From: Hygrocybe punicea
Lineage: Eukaryota > Basidiomycota > Agaricomycetes > Agaricales > Hygrophoraceae
Direction of reading: 5' to 3'
Length of the DNA stretch: 64,000 nucleotides
Assembly (NCBI GenBank): GCA_963556145.1
Contig: OY744472.1
Coordinates: 1,364,001-1,428,000 of the forward strand
The notes under the pieces were generated by a model, which had not been told where the DNA came from, searched no databases, and saw nothing but the letters and a program-made list of their open reading frames with translations. Position numbers and translations under genes: made by a program. Of this stretch, positions 11,391-22,654 are shown one piece after another. How positions within the stretch are numbered: position 1 is the first letter of the stretch; every line of letters begins with the position of its first letter.

Positions 11391-11825
11391 AGATAGACCT
11401 CATCCACAAACAGTTACATCACATGAAACAGTGTGACAATGAAGTAAAACCTCTGTAGATAACTTTTGGAGATGTTTAAAAAAAATCTGTTCCAGTGAAA
11501 TTTTCAGAGAGTGGTTCTAGAGGGATCTGTGTATTCTAAAGTTGAATTTTCAATCATTTGAAGGAGGAGATAGATATTTGGTCTGTACCCATCAACCACC
11601 ATGACACCTCCATAACATACACCAATGGGTTAGACCAGATATCTATCTCCTCCTTCAAACTATCGAAAATTCAACTTTTGAATACACAGATCCCTCTAGA
11701 ACCACTCTCTGAACATTTCACTGGAACAGATTTTTTTTAAACATCTCCAAAAGTTATCTACAGAGATTTTACTTCATTGTCATGCCGTTTCATGTGATGT
11801 AACTGTTTGTGGATGAGGTCTATCT
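11391..11825. mobile_element. TA-flanked hairpin MITE in E1 (Tc1/mariner-like)
   Basis: Two arms of about 195 bp face each other: AGATAGACCTCATCCAC at the left end and its exact complement at the right, with a spacer of about 50 bp (about 11590-11635). It is bounded by TA (11389-11390 and 11826-11827). Comparison with E2 gives the empty site, a continuous dyad without the insert. TA duplication points to Tc1/mariner-type mobilisation; no coding capacity. Confidence 0.85.
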
Positions 11826-11935
11826 TACATGCATGAGGTTGTGGGTGATTGTGGCCCCATCATCTCACTCATGGACCCCCTGCCCTCTCATTCTCTACCC
11901 ACAGCCAAAAGCCGCGGCTTAGGCCAAAGCTGGCC

Positions 11936-12140
11936 AATGATGCTGCTGCTGCCCAAGCAACCTGTCCTGCTGACTTGGAGCATGATATCATCAATGTTGA
12001 TGCTATTCATCCTGCTGAGCATGATGTCATCAATGATCTTCCTGCAAAACCAACCCAATCACTTGTCAGTACAACACCCACCCATCTCAAACAGGCATGC
12101 CATGGAATATACATACCAATTCCATCCCAAATGACCCTGT
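11936..12140 (+). other. Coding-like remnant outside the hAT elements
   Basis: An open frame reads QATCPADLEHDIINVDAIHP and continues for about 65 residues to the G insertion site at 12140; the flank resumes at 14594. No family recognised; it may be part of an older element into which E1 and G inserted. Confidence 0.3.
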
Positions 12141-12180
12141 TAGTGAATGACACGGGTTTATCACAGGTTGAAATTTGCTA

Positions 12181-12295
12181 CCTGTACCCATACCCACAGA
12201 AACCCGTACCCATACCCGCAGAAACCCGTACCCATACCCGCAGAAACCTGTACCCATACCTGCAGAAACCCATACCCATACCCACAGAAACCCAC
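12181..12295. repeat. Minisatellite, unit about 21-22 bp
   Basis: About five imperfect copies of CCCATACCCGCAGAAACCCGTA directly inside the left end of G. Confidence 0.85.
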
Positions 12296-12512
12296 AGTTT
12301 GGTGTGGTGTTGGCATTTGGTGTGGTGTTGGAGAGAAGGTGGGTGTTGGGATGGGTGTGGGTGTGGGTGTGGGCGTAGATGTGGGCATGGGCATGGGTGT
12401 GGGTGTGGGTGTGGGCATGGATGTGGACTTTGGCACTGGCATAGTCACGTAGTCACATTTGTTGTTTAGTAGCGTAAAATAGAGGAAATTTAATAAGAAA
12501 AACTTACCTATG

Positions 12513-12544
12513 GCAGTGGGAGTGGATGCACCACTCCCCACTGC
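12513..12544 (-). repeat. Exon-end palindrome in G
   Basis: GCAGTGGGAGTGGATGCA followed by its near-complement. On the minus strand it codes SGASTPTA and is followed by GTAAGTTTTT. Confidence 0.7.
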
Positions 12545-13532
12545 ATCATTTTCCATCATGGTTGGTTGTTGGGCACATGTGTTTGATGTGTCACAGATGC
12601 AACTTGGTTGCAGTTGGGATTGTAGTTGTAACTAAAAATACAAAATGATCAGTAATTAAATGTGAAAATACGAATGCTTATCATGTTTTCCAAGGTCATT
12701 GGGGAGTCACTTGTACCCACCGGTAACCCATTCTAGTGCTGCCAAAGTTTGGTTCAGAACCAATCCGAACCCAGTTCGAACTCCGAACTGAACCGGAAGT
12801 TTGGTTCAGTCCAGCACCTTGGGCTGAACTGAACCCTGGGTCCAGTTTGGGGTTCAGGCAACCCCCAGGTTGTCTAAACGGTTCACAAGCAGTTCAGAAC
12901 TGCTGAACTGATGTCTGCAGGCATGTATATTTTGCTCACACAAAAGTTGTACTCACATGCCGATTTCAGCAAATTTCCATTTTTAGTCACCAAAGTTTAG
13001 TCTCAGCCACGACAACACCCCGACAAATCACCACAAGACCATTGAACGCAAGCATTTGAGGTAAATTGGTAAGTTTTTTACTTTTATTATCATTTGTTTT
13101 AAGCCAATGATAGTTTTTTAGGTACTTCTACTTGCTGAAACAAAGTCAGCAGCCACCACAACAATGGACAACAACAACAACAACAACAATGCTGGTGACA
13201 ATGACGATGCACAATGCGAGCACCAGCACCAGCATCTGAGGCAGCAGCAGCATGGTGGAACCACATAGTAAGTCTTTTTTAATTTCTATGTTACTAACTA
13301 CGCAAGGAACCGCAGGTCGTGCAACATCAACAGCACTAGCACAGCAACAGCACCAGTGGCAGCACCAGCACAACACCACCACCAGCAGGAGCAGCAGCAG
13401 TGCCGGCATCAGTGTGAACATCATTGGGGGTGGCACCAGCACATCCGCTCAACCACCAACAGCAACGGCAACAACAACAATGAGAATGGAAACAATGACG
13501 ATGGACAACGATGACACATGGGGAGAAGCACA

Positions 13533-13563
13533 GCGGGAGGGTGGTGCACCCACCCCCCATTGC
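13533..13563 (+). repeat. Exon-end palindrome in H
   Basis: GGGAGGGTGGTGCACCCACC palindrome coding GGAPTPHCSR, then the donor GTATGT at 13569. Confidence 0.75.
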
Positions 13564-13906
13564 AGTAGGTATGTTTTTTTTTGTTTTTTTTCTTAGCTAC
13601 TAATTACACAAATGACGACGAGAGCAGTACCAACAACACAAACACCACACATCCGACAAGGACGACAGGCGGCGAGGACAAGGGTGACAATGGCAGCCAC
13701 CACCACCACTATGACAACGACAACCCACAGCCCTCCAAATATGACAACAACAACAACAACATCAACAACGACCACCACAACGACCACAGCGACCATGACC
13801 ACGACCACTAGCACAACCACGACCACGAACACAACCACGACCATGACCACGACCATGACCATGAGCGCAACCGTGACGAAGGCCACCGCCATCCCACCAC
13901 CAACGT

Positions 13907-13961
13907 ACCTCGTGGATGTGCACCGCCCCATCAATTGACGTCGGCGCTGCAACCGTGAGGT
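13907..13961. repeat. CAATTG tripartite dyad in H, copy 1
   Basis: ACCTCGTGGATG, CAATTG (13932-13937) and CAACCGTGAGGT; half-sites 21-22 bp from the core. Confidence 0.8.
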
Positions 13962-14113
13962 AACCGGGAGGATGGTGGTGTGCCCAACACCACCCAGTCA
14001 TGGCTGAGGACCCGTGGATTAACCCCCGCAAACCCATACCCGTGGCAATGGGTATGGGTATTGATGGGTACAGGTACGGGTTGCAGAAAAGAACCCGTGG
14101 TAGACGTGCCGTT

Positions 14114-14167
14114 CACTATGAACATGCAGCCCGGTGTCAATTGACGTTGGGGCTATGTTTGCGAGGT
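14114..14167. repeat. CAATTG tripartite dyad in H, copy 2
   Basis: Core 14138-14143, right half-site TGTTTGCGAGGT (14156-14167), decayed left half CACTATGAACAT. It lies about 205 bp from copy 1 with similar flanks, so the block was duplicated. Confidence 0.75.
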
Positions 14168-14698
14168 TACAGGGAGGTGGGTGCCACCAGCACCAGGCGA
14201 TACCCAATGGATAAAGTTGAATTCAAATATTTACTGGATAGATTAGATAGCTACAGTAATATATTGTGATTTTTTTTGCGTGATAATACTAAAATTAAGT
14301 GTCCGAACCCAGTTCATTCATGAACTCGGTTCAGGCTCTGAAAGAAAAATCCAAACGGTTCACAGCGGTTCAGGTTCAGTTCACGTAAAATCCTGAACTG
14401 AACCTGGAGTTCAGTTCAGAGTTCAGCCAAAATGGGTCTGAACTAGACTGCACTGAACTTTGGTAGCACTAACCCATTCAACCTGCACTTGGGTATTGGT
14501 TTGATGCAGGTCCCGATTTGGCAACCCGTACCTCTACCCACACAAACCCATGATCAAAACCCACACAGGTTTTGAAACCTGTGTCATTCACTAGACCATG
14601 TATACTGCCTATCCATCAGACTGCATGAATGCACCATGCTTCTGTGGAATATCAATATCAACAACAAAGGGTTGTGGTTCCACCAGAAGGGTCAGCAG

Positions 14699-14750
14699 TA
14701 GTGTTGCCTCAACTCAGCTTTTCCTGACCAGCCAAGTTGAGGCAACACTA
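14699..14750. mobile_element. 52-bp miniature hAT-like element
   Basis: A perfect 16-bp TIR pair, TAGTGTTGCCTCAACT and its complement, is separated by only 20 bp. Flanks GTCAGCAG / GACAGTAT match at 5 of 8 positions, a possible decayed duplication. Too small to be more than end sequences. Confidence 0.6.
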
Positions 14751-15208
14751 GACAGTATTATATATACCCATATTAGGAAGGAGGGTCCCTGAAATTGTCA
14801 AAATAAAAAATTCCAACCAATGGTTGGTTTTTTGAATGCCAGTTCCCCCTTGTTCTCAGTGGAAGTAATTGGGTGCAGATGCTGAGCATGAGCCATCACA
14901 CTGTAACAACCACTTCAAACACTTTTCACAGTATCATCCAGATCAGTTTTATGTGGAGTGGTGAGTACCTGACCTACGGTGCAAATCATCTAGTCACCAC
15001 CAAAAAGTGACAGACACCAAATTGGGGTCCACCAAATCTCGCACACCTTGGCCAACCCTGAATGGTGGCTGGGTGTTCTTATTATAACTTTCAGCACCCA
15101 GTGAGCTTGTACAAATTATTTTTATCATAGTTAATGAACAATAAATGGGAAATTTAACATTGGCAAACCCTCTACTCTGCCACGAAAGAAATATCTTAAG
15201 GCAGCAGC
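14751..15208. other. Old flanking sequence, nothing recognised
   Basis: CpG-poor sequence up to the E2 insertion point; no open frame of note. Confidence 0.35.
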
Positions 15209-15409
15209 TAGTGGTGTTCTGGCATGGTTTGGCCTGAAAGCCACAGCTTTGGCCTGGCCTGAGGTGGCTCTGGCTTTTGAAAAGGTTAGGCCAGGCCAAA
15301 GCCACCAGTGATGGCTTGGCTTTGGCTGGGAGCTGTGGCTTTTGGCTGTGGGTAGAGAATGAGAGGGTGAGGGTCTGTGAGTGAGATGATGGGGCCACAA
15401 TCACCCACA

Positions 15410-15465
15410 ACCTCACACACACAGTCTCTACATCAATTGACATGGGTGCATGTCATTCATGAGGT
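15410..15465. repeat. CAATTG tripartite dyad in E2
   Basis: ACCTCACACACA (15410-15421), CAATTG (15434-15439), CATTCATGAGGT (15454-15465). CpGs of the consensus have become TpG/CpA. Confidence 0.8.
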
Positions 15466-16529
15466 GTTTTGGGTGGGCAGTCACCAGCTTCTGGGCCTAT
15501 GTTGATGGACATGGGCATCATTGTCATGGTGGCAAATGTCCTCAACCATGTCACTGTCACCATTGTTGTCAATGCAGCATTGATGTTGCTGATGTGTCAC
15601 TGCTGTTGTGAATGTGTTGCTGTCATTTGCAACTTGTTGCTGTTGCCATCGACATGTCACTGCTGTTGTGAACACATCACTGCCATTGTTGACATGTTGC
15701 CATGTTGTTGACATTGCTGATGAGTCGGCATCTTATAAGCCTGCCTGCTTGGGCTAAACACAAATTAGGGGTAGGAGGGGTGCACTAGGTAGCATGACCT
15801 TCTTTCCAGGGGGGCAGATGGGACATGGGTGCAGAGTAGTGTTGCCGCGACTTGACTAGTCATAGTTGCAACTATGTAGTCATGACTACAGCTAGACTAT
15901 ATACACATAAATTGATGTAGTTGAAGTTGAAGTCACGGCTTCGACTAATATATCGACTATGGTCAGTCCATTAGTAAAAAGAATATATATTAAAATAAAT
16001 AAGAGTAGGCGGAGGGGGAGGGGAAACGGAGAGGAGGGAGGGAGGGGAAATGGAGGGGTTGCCCCTGACCTCACCATCATCCTTGTGGTCCATCCTCATC
16101 CCTGTCCTCGTGGTCCATTGCCTCTGGTTGCTGTCATTTCCATCTTCCGGGTCCCCGTCACCTTCATCTTCCTCGTTCGACCTGGCCACCCCCGTTTCTG
16201 CATCCTTCTCGTCCACGTCCGGCACGGTCGCTCATTGTCATCCTCATTGTCCTGGTGTCCATCGTTGTTGTTGTTGCCATCCCTGCTGTCATCGTTCCGG
16301 TCATCGTCACCATCCCCATTCCCATCCCCATTGCCGTCCCTGTTCTCGTTGTTGCGGTCATCCTTCCAGTCCCCATTCCTGTTCTCATCGTTCCAGTCCA
16401 CATTGTCTTTGTTCTGGTCCCTGCTGTTGTTGTTGCCATCCATGTTGTCATTGTTGCTGTGGGGATGAGGTGAGGGTGAGGGTGAGGGGATAAGACGACA
16501 GCGGGTACCCACCACATTCCATCCTAAGT

Positions 16530-16583
16530 ACCTCACGAACAATGGGGGCGCGTCAATTGATGCACTCCGTGTTTTCGCGAGGT
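16530..16583. repeat. CAATTG tripartite dyad in F, copy 1
   Basis: ACCTCACGAACA (16530-16541), CAATTG (16554-16559), TTTTCGCGAGGT to 16583. It is followed 99 bp later by copy 2. Confidence 0.85.
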
Positions 16584-16628
16584 TGGATGGGGCTGGGGTG
16601 TTTCCATGGGCGTCCGCGCGTGCTCACT

Positions 16629-16682
16629 ACCTCGCGAACAATGGGGGCACATCAATTGACGCGCTCTGTGTTTTTGCGAGGT
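16629..16682. repeat. CAATTG tripartite dyad in F, copy 2
   Basis: ACCTCGCGAACA (16629-16640), CAATTG (16653-16658), TTTTTGCGAGGT (16671-16682). Best copy of the left half-site; both half-sites are centred 21 bp from the core. Confidence 0.88.
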
Positions 16683-16810
16683 TGGATGGCGCTGGGGACG
16701 TCCCATGGGCATCCGCCTTGTTTCTGTCGTCCGTTGCCCGTCCCTGTTTCCGTGCTCACTGTCCTCATCGTCGCCATCGTCGTCATCCCCGTTGCCGTCG
16801 TCGTCCCCGT

Positions 16811-18215
16811 TGTCATGACCCCAAGTGTTTTTGGGTGTAATGTCATGGGTTTACCATCGGACCACGGACTTAGATATTTAAGTACAACACTATGGATGCA
16901 CACCTACACTCATTAGTACCCATTCTATGCCTTTCCACATTACGCATGCTAGTGAACAGACACAATTAGCATTTATGCTTACTTTTATATCATTTATTAT
17001 GGCTTCACTAGCAATGCCCAGACCTAGCCGTTTATGTATGGTGCACAGAGGCACATCCCCCACTCATTAGTATTTATTATATATTTCTCTGTATTGCACG
17101 TGCAAGGAGACAAGCCCAACTAGCATTCTTACCTATATTAGCAGTAATGGATTGATTACAAATCTTGTTTACTTGTATTGATCAAAAGCGGCTCAGCTAG
17201 ATAATGGAAAATGATTAGATAAGATGTGAACAAGAGGATGATAAGATAATGATAAGATAGGATGCATCAGAGAGTGATTGTGATATTCTGCTTACATAAA
17301 GACAATGGTCTATTGTTCTGAGCAGTCTATTGTTCTAAACAGTCCAAATGGAGATAGAGCCCATTGTTCACAGCCTCTTTGATGCCATCCATTGTTCTCA
17401 TGACTCAGTCCTATTGTTCTCACTTTCCCATTGTTCTCAGTCCCCCATTGTTCTCCAACAGTATAAATAGGGCCCTCAAATTCCAGTAGTCAGTAGGATT
17501 TCCCCCCTCACCACTCAGTAGTCACTCTCAGTTGGGTTCACACAGTGTGATCCCTCATTCTCTTAGTACTAGTAGTTACTCATTGTAGTAGCTAGTGCTT
17601 GCAATCCAGTCTAGTTCACTCTTATTCTATCATTCTCTGAGTTCCCCTTGTCATCAAGGAGAATTCACCCAGTTCACTCAGTCCAATCAATTCATTAGTC
17701 AGCATTAGTCAGCTAGATACATTTCTAAGGTTAAGGTTTTATCTTAAATAGATACACTTCTAAGGTTAAGGTTTCACCCTAAACAAAAAGAGTATTCAAA
17801 AGGTATTAAAGATATCCCTGAACTAGTAGCCAATGTGCATTTGAAGCTTCGGATTTAAGTCAGATATTATAATACCCAGAGATACTCTTGATTGAATAGG
17901 CCCTGTAGCCAAAACTGTCCACATTCAACTGGTGAATATTGTTATCAGTATTCATTAGTTCATATTTTTATATTCCAGTAGTGAATATTAGTATTTTCAG
18001 TACATCACACACCCAATTGCTATTCATTCCTACTCAAAGTCTCAATTCTTAATTGAAGAGACCTCACTATTACATTCTATTGATTCATATAGTACATATA
18101 CCCACAAACCCCTTCCTGATAGGTTATTTAAATATTAGAAACCCACGAACAACAAGAAGGTACCTGAACAAAGTCAACTCCGGTAATTCTTGGTGAAACA
18201 AACATTCACATAACA
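16811..18215. mobile_element. Solo LTR-1 (1405 bp) in F
   Basis: Begins TGTCATGACC, ends ...ACATAACA, flanked by CCGT (16807-16810, 18216-18219). A TATA-like GTATAAATAG lies at 17461. Shares CTAGTAGCCAATGTGC and the following TTGAAGCTTCGG with LTR-2. No internal retrotransposon genes, so a solo LTR or LTR-only derivative. Confidence 0.75.
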
Positions 18216-18414
18216 CCGTGGCCGTTGTCCTTCTTGTCCCAGTCTCCGTTGTCCTCGTTGTCCCGTTCCCCCATTGTCGTCTTCCTGTTGTCGTAGTTGC
18301 CGTTCCCACTTTGTCATCATCTTCCCGTTCTCGCCATCGTTGCGTTCGTCATCGTTTTTGTCTTTGTTTACCCCCTCGTCCTCATTCCCGTCGTCCTCAT
18401 TCTTGTTGTCATGG

Positions 18415-20329
18415 TGTCATGATCCAAACAGGATTCGGATCAAAACATAGTAATATGCTGTCACTAGTCACCATCTCTACAGCACACATCACATTACAAG
18501 GACCATTCATACTAGAATGCCCCCATCTGCATATGGAGTAGAAAGGAATACCCTTATCTGCATATAGGACACACAGGAAATCCTTATCTGCACATAGGAC
18601 ATACATGAAACCCTTATCTATACAAGGGACATGCAAGGAAACCCTTATCTACAGAAGGGACATGCAAGAAAACCCTTATCTATGCAGAAGAAATGAAGGA
18701 ATACCCTTATCTTAACTGATAAGGCCCCCAAAACATCTTATCAGAGGCCAAAGAAGCACAAGAAGCACAGCCACATCCTTATCTCCAATCATAGAGATAA
18801 CACATGCCACCCATCATTCCCTGATCAAGAAGCACATCACATTTCATATCAATTGATCAAATACAGCCCAGCCCAGATCTTATCTTTTTCTTAACTGATA
18901 AGGATACACACATGGCATGGCATCAATTGATCAAGAAGCACAGCCTCAGGAAGATGATTCTAGAAGCATAGCCTGGCACAGCCCTTGCCTTTGATTCACA
19001 CACCCAAGATTGGACCAGCAACATGACTCACTCCCATCAAATGTGACTCATTGGTCTATCCATGACAAATTATGACCCTTATGACATACTCATGACCCCC
19101 CATGACTCATTATGACCACCCATGACTAATTATGACTATTTCTGACTCATTATGCCCCCTCCTTTGATTATAATACCTATGTGACTCATTAATTGACTCT
19201 GTATGAGTCACAAACCCATGCCTTCCTTTCTTATGACTCCTTATGAGTCATAACCCCCCATGCCTTTCATCATTATGACTCCTTATGAGTCATAAACCTA
19301 TGCCTCTCCTCTATATGACTCCCTATGAGTCATATCCTATGCTCTCCATTTCATATACCATTCTATGACTCAGTATGACTCCTGCTGTAGAATAGGTATA
19401 TATAGAGCCCAGTTTCTGCTGGAGATGGCTCAGTCACCTAATCTGACAGGCCCAGTCACAGGACAGTCCCTCTCCCAGATTCTGATTCACCCCATCTGTA
19501 TTTGTTTGTATTACCTACTTTGGTAGTAGCTAGTACCCAAATACCAATTGCAGTTCAAGTCATCATTCATTTGTTTAAGGATATCAATCTCAGATTTATT
19601 GATACTCCCTTATTACTTGTTTGATATATATTCTTTGTGTTCTGTCACGTAGTACAGTCATATTCATTTTCTTTCAAGTTCTATTGATCATCACCAAAGA
19701 TATCCCAGTACTTTATTCTGCACTAGTAGCCAATGTGCGTTTGAAGCTTCGGAATAAAGTCCGATATCTTGATTATCAATCCTACTTGCCTATTGTTCAG
19801 TTCATTCATTCTGTACATAGTATTTTGTCACACCTCCCTTTTGTTTGACATCTACTGTTACATCGCCCATCGCCCATCGCCCATCGCCCATCGCCTATCG
19901 CCCATCGTCCATAATCTATCGCTCATCTCTATTGTACCTCCACTCATTGTATACTTGCTACTTGTATACTTGACTGTTGTACACTCATTCATCTTACACT
20001 GTTCATACTTGCTTGAGTTATTATCCGCTTATACTCTTGCATACCTCTTGTCACTCAAAGTCTTTACCTTCAGTAGGGAAGACCTCACTGTTCACTCATC
20101 CTCTATAAGTCATACATCTGACTTATATTATTGTCAAGTATTTGTTGTATCCCTCAAAGCTAACCTTTGATAGGATTCACACCACAACCCAACCACCCAA
20201 CAGGAATACCCCAGAGTTATTAAAGAGCTAAATCCTTGTTCCTAAAGGACAACAAGGTAATTTCCCGATCAACGACGCACTCCGGAAACCCTTGGTGTGG
20301 ATTTGTTCAAACACTTCCCACGCAAAACA
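18415..20329. mobile_element. Solo LTR-2 (1915 bp) in F
   Basis: Begins TGTCATGATCC, ends ...CGCAAAACA, flanked by ATGG (18411-18414, 20330-20333). TATA-like GGTATATATAGAG near 19396. Many TTATGACTC/TATGAGTCA repeats (19020-19380) and a CGCCCAT tandem near 19865-19905. Related to LTR-1 by its start and an internal block. Confidence 0.75.
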
Positions 20330-21458
20330 ATGGTCGGCCTGGGTTGTCCCCGTTCTCGGCTGCGTCCCATCTGCTTGTTGCTGTTGCCATGTTCGCGTTT
20401 ATTTGGCGCGAGGGTGCGGGAAAAAAACCTAAAGATGTTTAAGTAGTTAGTAGAATAAACCGAATTACACTTACCTTGGGTGCTACGCGTAATCGTTGCA
20501 TGATTGAGTTTGTTCCAGCTGATCAAACAAGGTCACATGGTCTGTGCGTGGTGAGAAGGGTATATAAGCCGCCCCCAAACTCTTTCAAATCTGCTCTCGA
20601 GCCATTTAAATTTACAGGTCATAAATAAATAAATAAAATTATATAATTATTACAGTACCGACTACAGTCGGCTAAGTCAGCTTGACTACGGCTTGTAGTG
20701 TTGGGGAAGTTCAGTTTGGTCCGGTTTGGGGCGTTTTTGCCCAAACCGGAAACCGAATGGTCCGGTTTTCCACCCAAAATCCCCAAACCAGACCGGAACC
20801 GATGCAAACCGTTTGCATCGGTTCGGTTTCAGTCCAAACGCGGTCTAGACCGCGAACCATATGGGCTGGCCAGCCTCATTACGAGGTGGGATTGGGGGTT
20901 TGGTGGGCTGCCCAGCCCTGTCCTAGCGAAACACACGCGTCGAATGCGTGTGTTCGGCCTCGGCTGTTGTCGTTTGGGTGTTGTTGTGGTGGTGGTGGTG
21001 GTGACCCGACACGTCACACGCGTTGTTCGCGCGAAGGCGGGTTGGACCCGCGATGGCCGTGTTGGCCGGTTTGGGTAGGCGCGTGGTGGTGATGGTGGTG
21101 GTGGTGGTGGTGGTGGTGGTGGTGGTGGTGGTGGTGGTGGTGGTGCCCTACGCGTCATACGCGTTGTGCACGCGACGATGGCCAGGTTGCACCTGCTTTG
21201 GTTGTTTTCGGCGGACGCGTGGTGGTGGTGGCATAGGAGCCTCTTCGTGTGGGTGTCCAGGCACGTCATACGCATTGTACACGCGACGACGGCCGGGTTG
21301 ACCCCGCGTTTTGGCATTCCTCGGTGGTGTTGGTGTTGCGTGGTGGTGATGGTGGGAGTGGTGGTGTTGCGTGGTGGTGGTGGTGGTACGGTGCCACGTT
21401 CTGTGATATACAAATCAAATCAGTGAAAAAGTCAATAAAAATACATACCACGAAGGAG

Positions 21459-21483
21459 CGGGGGTGGATGCACCATCCCCCGC
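21459..21483 (-). repeat. Exon-end palindrome (second box) in A2
   Basis: GCGGGGGTGGATGCACC and near-complement; minus strand codes DGASTPAPS before GTATGT at 21448-21443. Confidence 0.72.
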
Positions 21484-21743
21484 TGCTCGATGACTACCAT
21501 TCCACTCCATTCACGTTCGTTTGCGTGCGCGCGCATTGGAGGAGTAACTTGGCGTGTCCGGTGTGGCATTGATCGCTGCTGTCATGGTCATGGCCATCGT
21601 GGTGGCAGTCGCCGTCGCCGCTGTCGTGGTGGTGGTGGTGGTGGTGATGGTGGTGACGGTGGTGTTGGTGGTGGTGGTGCGTCAACCTGTAATGTGTTAA
21701 TGCGTTAGTTAAAGTTCAAATAAATAAAAATAAAAAACATACG

Positions 21744-21770
21744 CGGGCGGCAGGGAGTACCCCGCCGCCC
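21744..21770 (-). repeat. Exon-end palindrome (first box) in A2
   Basis: CGGGCGGCAGGGAGTACCCC palindrome; minus strand codes GGGVLPAAR immediately before GTATGTTTTTT. Confidence 0.7.
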
Positions 21771-22483
21771 GTTTTGTCGACCTCAGGTGCTCCATCATCC
21801 TCGTTTGGCGTACATCGGGGGTGTTGCTGGTGGGCGTTGGTGACTTTGGGTGACTTTCGAAGTCAGCCAAGGAGCCGACTTTGGACTGTCGGTTTGCGGT
21901 TCAAACCAAGTTTGAAACCGTTTCAGCCCGCAGCCAAATCCCCAAACCGGAGATCGAATGGTTCGGTCTCCGCTGGAAATACCCAAACCGAAACTGAGAC
22001 CGGCGGTTTCGGTTCGGTCTAAACCGGGTTTGGATCGGTCTGAGACCGAACTTCCCCAACACTAACGGCTTGCCAGATTGGCATAGTAAAAGTCAAGTTG
22101 ATCGGATAGTTGTAGTCGACTCGGAGGTCGACTCAGCTAATATCGGCTATGACTACAACTTCAAGTCAACTGCTAGTTTGTTACATTTTTCAACCCTGCA
22201 ACTCCGATTCCAACTCCGTTACCCACCATGACGATTCCACTTTATCACACCTTCCTTTTTCGTTCCCCTTTACCTTTTGTCTTCTTTTGGACATTGTTGT
22301 TTATTCTTGTCCTTGTTCTCTTTTTATCCTTTCTTCTTCTAGAACAATCCAGACCGACCATGGACACATCCCCACGTTACCTTGCTGTATCTGAATAGTC
22401 TCCTTGCTGATGGACTCATTGCTATTGTCTTTTCCCTCGCCATGACATATTGTTGACTTCATCCCACAACAAACCGATTTACA

Positions 22484-22654
22484 ATGGCTGTACTCCCGAC
22501 ACAGCTAATTACCATCATCATCATTGGCAGCATCGCCATCACCTTCCTCATCGGTTTTTACCTTGTTATGATCTATCTTTGGCATCGGTACCGAAACCCT
22601 TCTGCCATCGACACTTCCGACTTCCACCTCAACAATATCTCACCACATAATTGA
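22484..22654 (+). CDS. Small single-pass membrane ORF in F, unrecognised
   Basis: Frame of 56 residues starting MAVLPTQL with one hydrophobic segment (ITIIIIGSIAITFLIGFYLV) and a basic YLWHRYRN stop-transfer edge. No homologue recognised and no evidence of expression; it could be the first exon of whatever F once encoded. Confidence 0.25.
   Translation: MAVLPTQLITIIIIGSIAITFLIGFYLVMIYLWHRYRNPSAIDTSDFHLNNISPHN

Larger units (their letters stand above)
9229..11935 (+). mobile_element. E1: hAT-like element, reverse orientation to E2, right end unresolved
   Basis: The left terminus (TAGTGATGTGCCTGGCCCGG at 9229) is the reverse complement of the right end of E2 with substitutions, and 9240-9400 and 10886-11930 match E2 in inverted orientation. 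It carries element A1 (9426-10684) and a TA-flanked MITE (11391-11825). The flank before 9229 is CACCCCAC; no matching copy was found on the right, so the far end is deleted or diverged around 11935. The sense strand, judged by splice signals, is plus. It holds one GC palindrome (10893-10922) and a CAATTG-type dyad (11347-11388, continued at 11828-11839). Confidence 0.65.
12734..14471 (+). mobile_element. H: hAT-like element nested in G, 1738 bp
   Basis: Ends TAGTGCTGCCAAAGTTTGG and CTGAACTTTGGTAGCACTA, with perfect duplication ACCCATTC (12726-12733, 14472-14479). The interior is CAN-repeat rich and has intron-like signals: GTAAGT with a TACTAAC-like branch at about 13268-13306, and GTATGTTTT..TTAG at 13569-13596. 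It carries an exon-end palindrome (13533-13563) and two CAATTG dyads. Long low-complexity open frames (poly-N/T/H/D) exist but resemble no known protein. Terminal sequences resemble I, K and J. Confidence 0.92.
12141..14593 (-). mobile_element. G: hAT-like element carrying nested H
   Basis: Ends TAGTGAATGACACGGGTTT and AAACCTGTGTCATTCACTA, with target duplication GACCCTGT (12133-12140) / GACCATGT (14594-14601), 7 of 8 identical. Net length about 707 bp without H (12734-14471). It contains a minisatellite near the left end and an almost perfect 32-bp palindrome at 12513-12544. No CAATTG dyad was found in it. Confidence 0.85.
20696..22064 (-). mobile_element. A2: non-autonomous hAT-like element, 1369 bp
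   Basis: TIRs TAGTGTTGGGGAAGTT and complement; perfect duplication ACGGCTTG (20688-20695, 22065-22072). Same subfamily as A1. Two exon-end palindromes (21744-21770, 21459-21483) each precede GTATGT on the minus strand. The dyad is truncated: only AGCCTCATTACGAGGT remains (20872-20887). A long GTG/CAC run lies at about 21080-21145. Confidence 0.94.

Noticed and set aside
12181..12295. CRISPR array or telomere-like repeat
   Set aside because: Units of 21-22 bp are contiguous without unique spacers and not a telomeric hexamer; a plain minisatellite in a eukaryotic element.
13146..13952. Poly-Val/poly-Thr/His frames around 13.1-13.9 kb as host genes
   Set aside because: They are CAN-repeat segments inside element H and are bounded by its TIRs.
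14000..14120. A small G-family element nested in H, ending in CACTA
   Set aside because: No left terminus or duplication; the CACTA is the decayed left half-site of the dyad at 14114.
10886..15836. One giant fold-back element formed by the inverted E1 and E2 arms
   Set aside because: E2 has its own TIRs and exact 8-bp duplication (GCAGCAGC), and the E1 terminus at 9229 is that of a separate copy; they are two insertions in opposite orientation.
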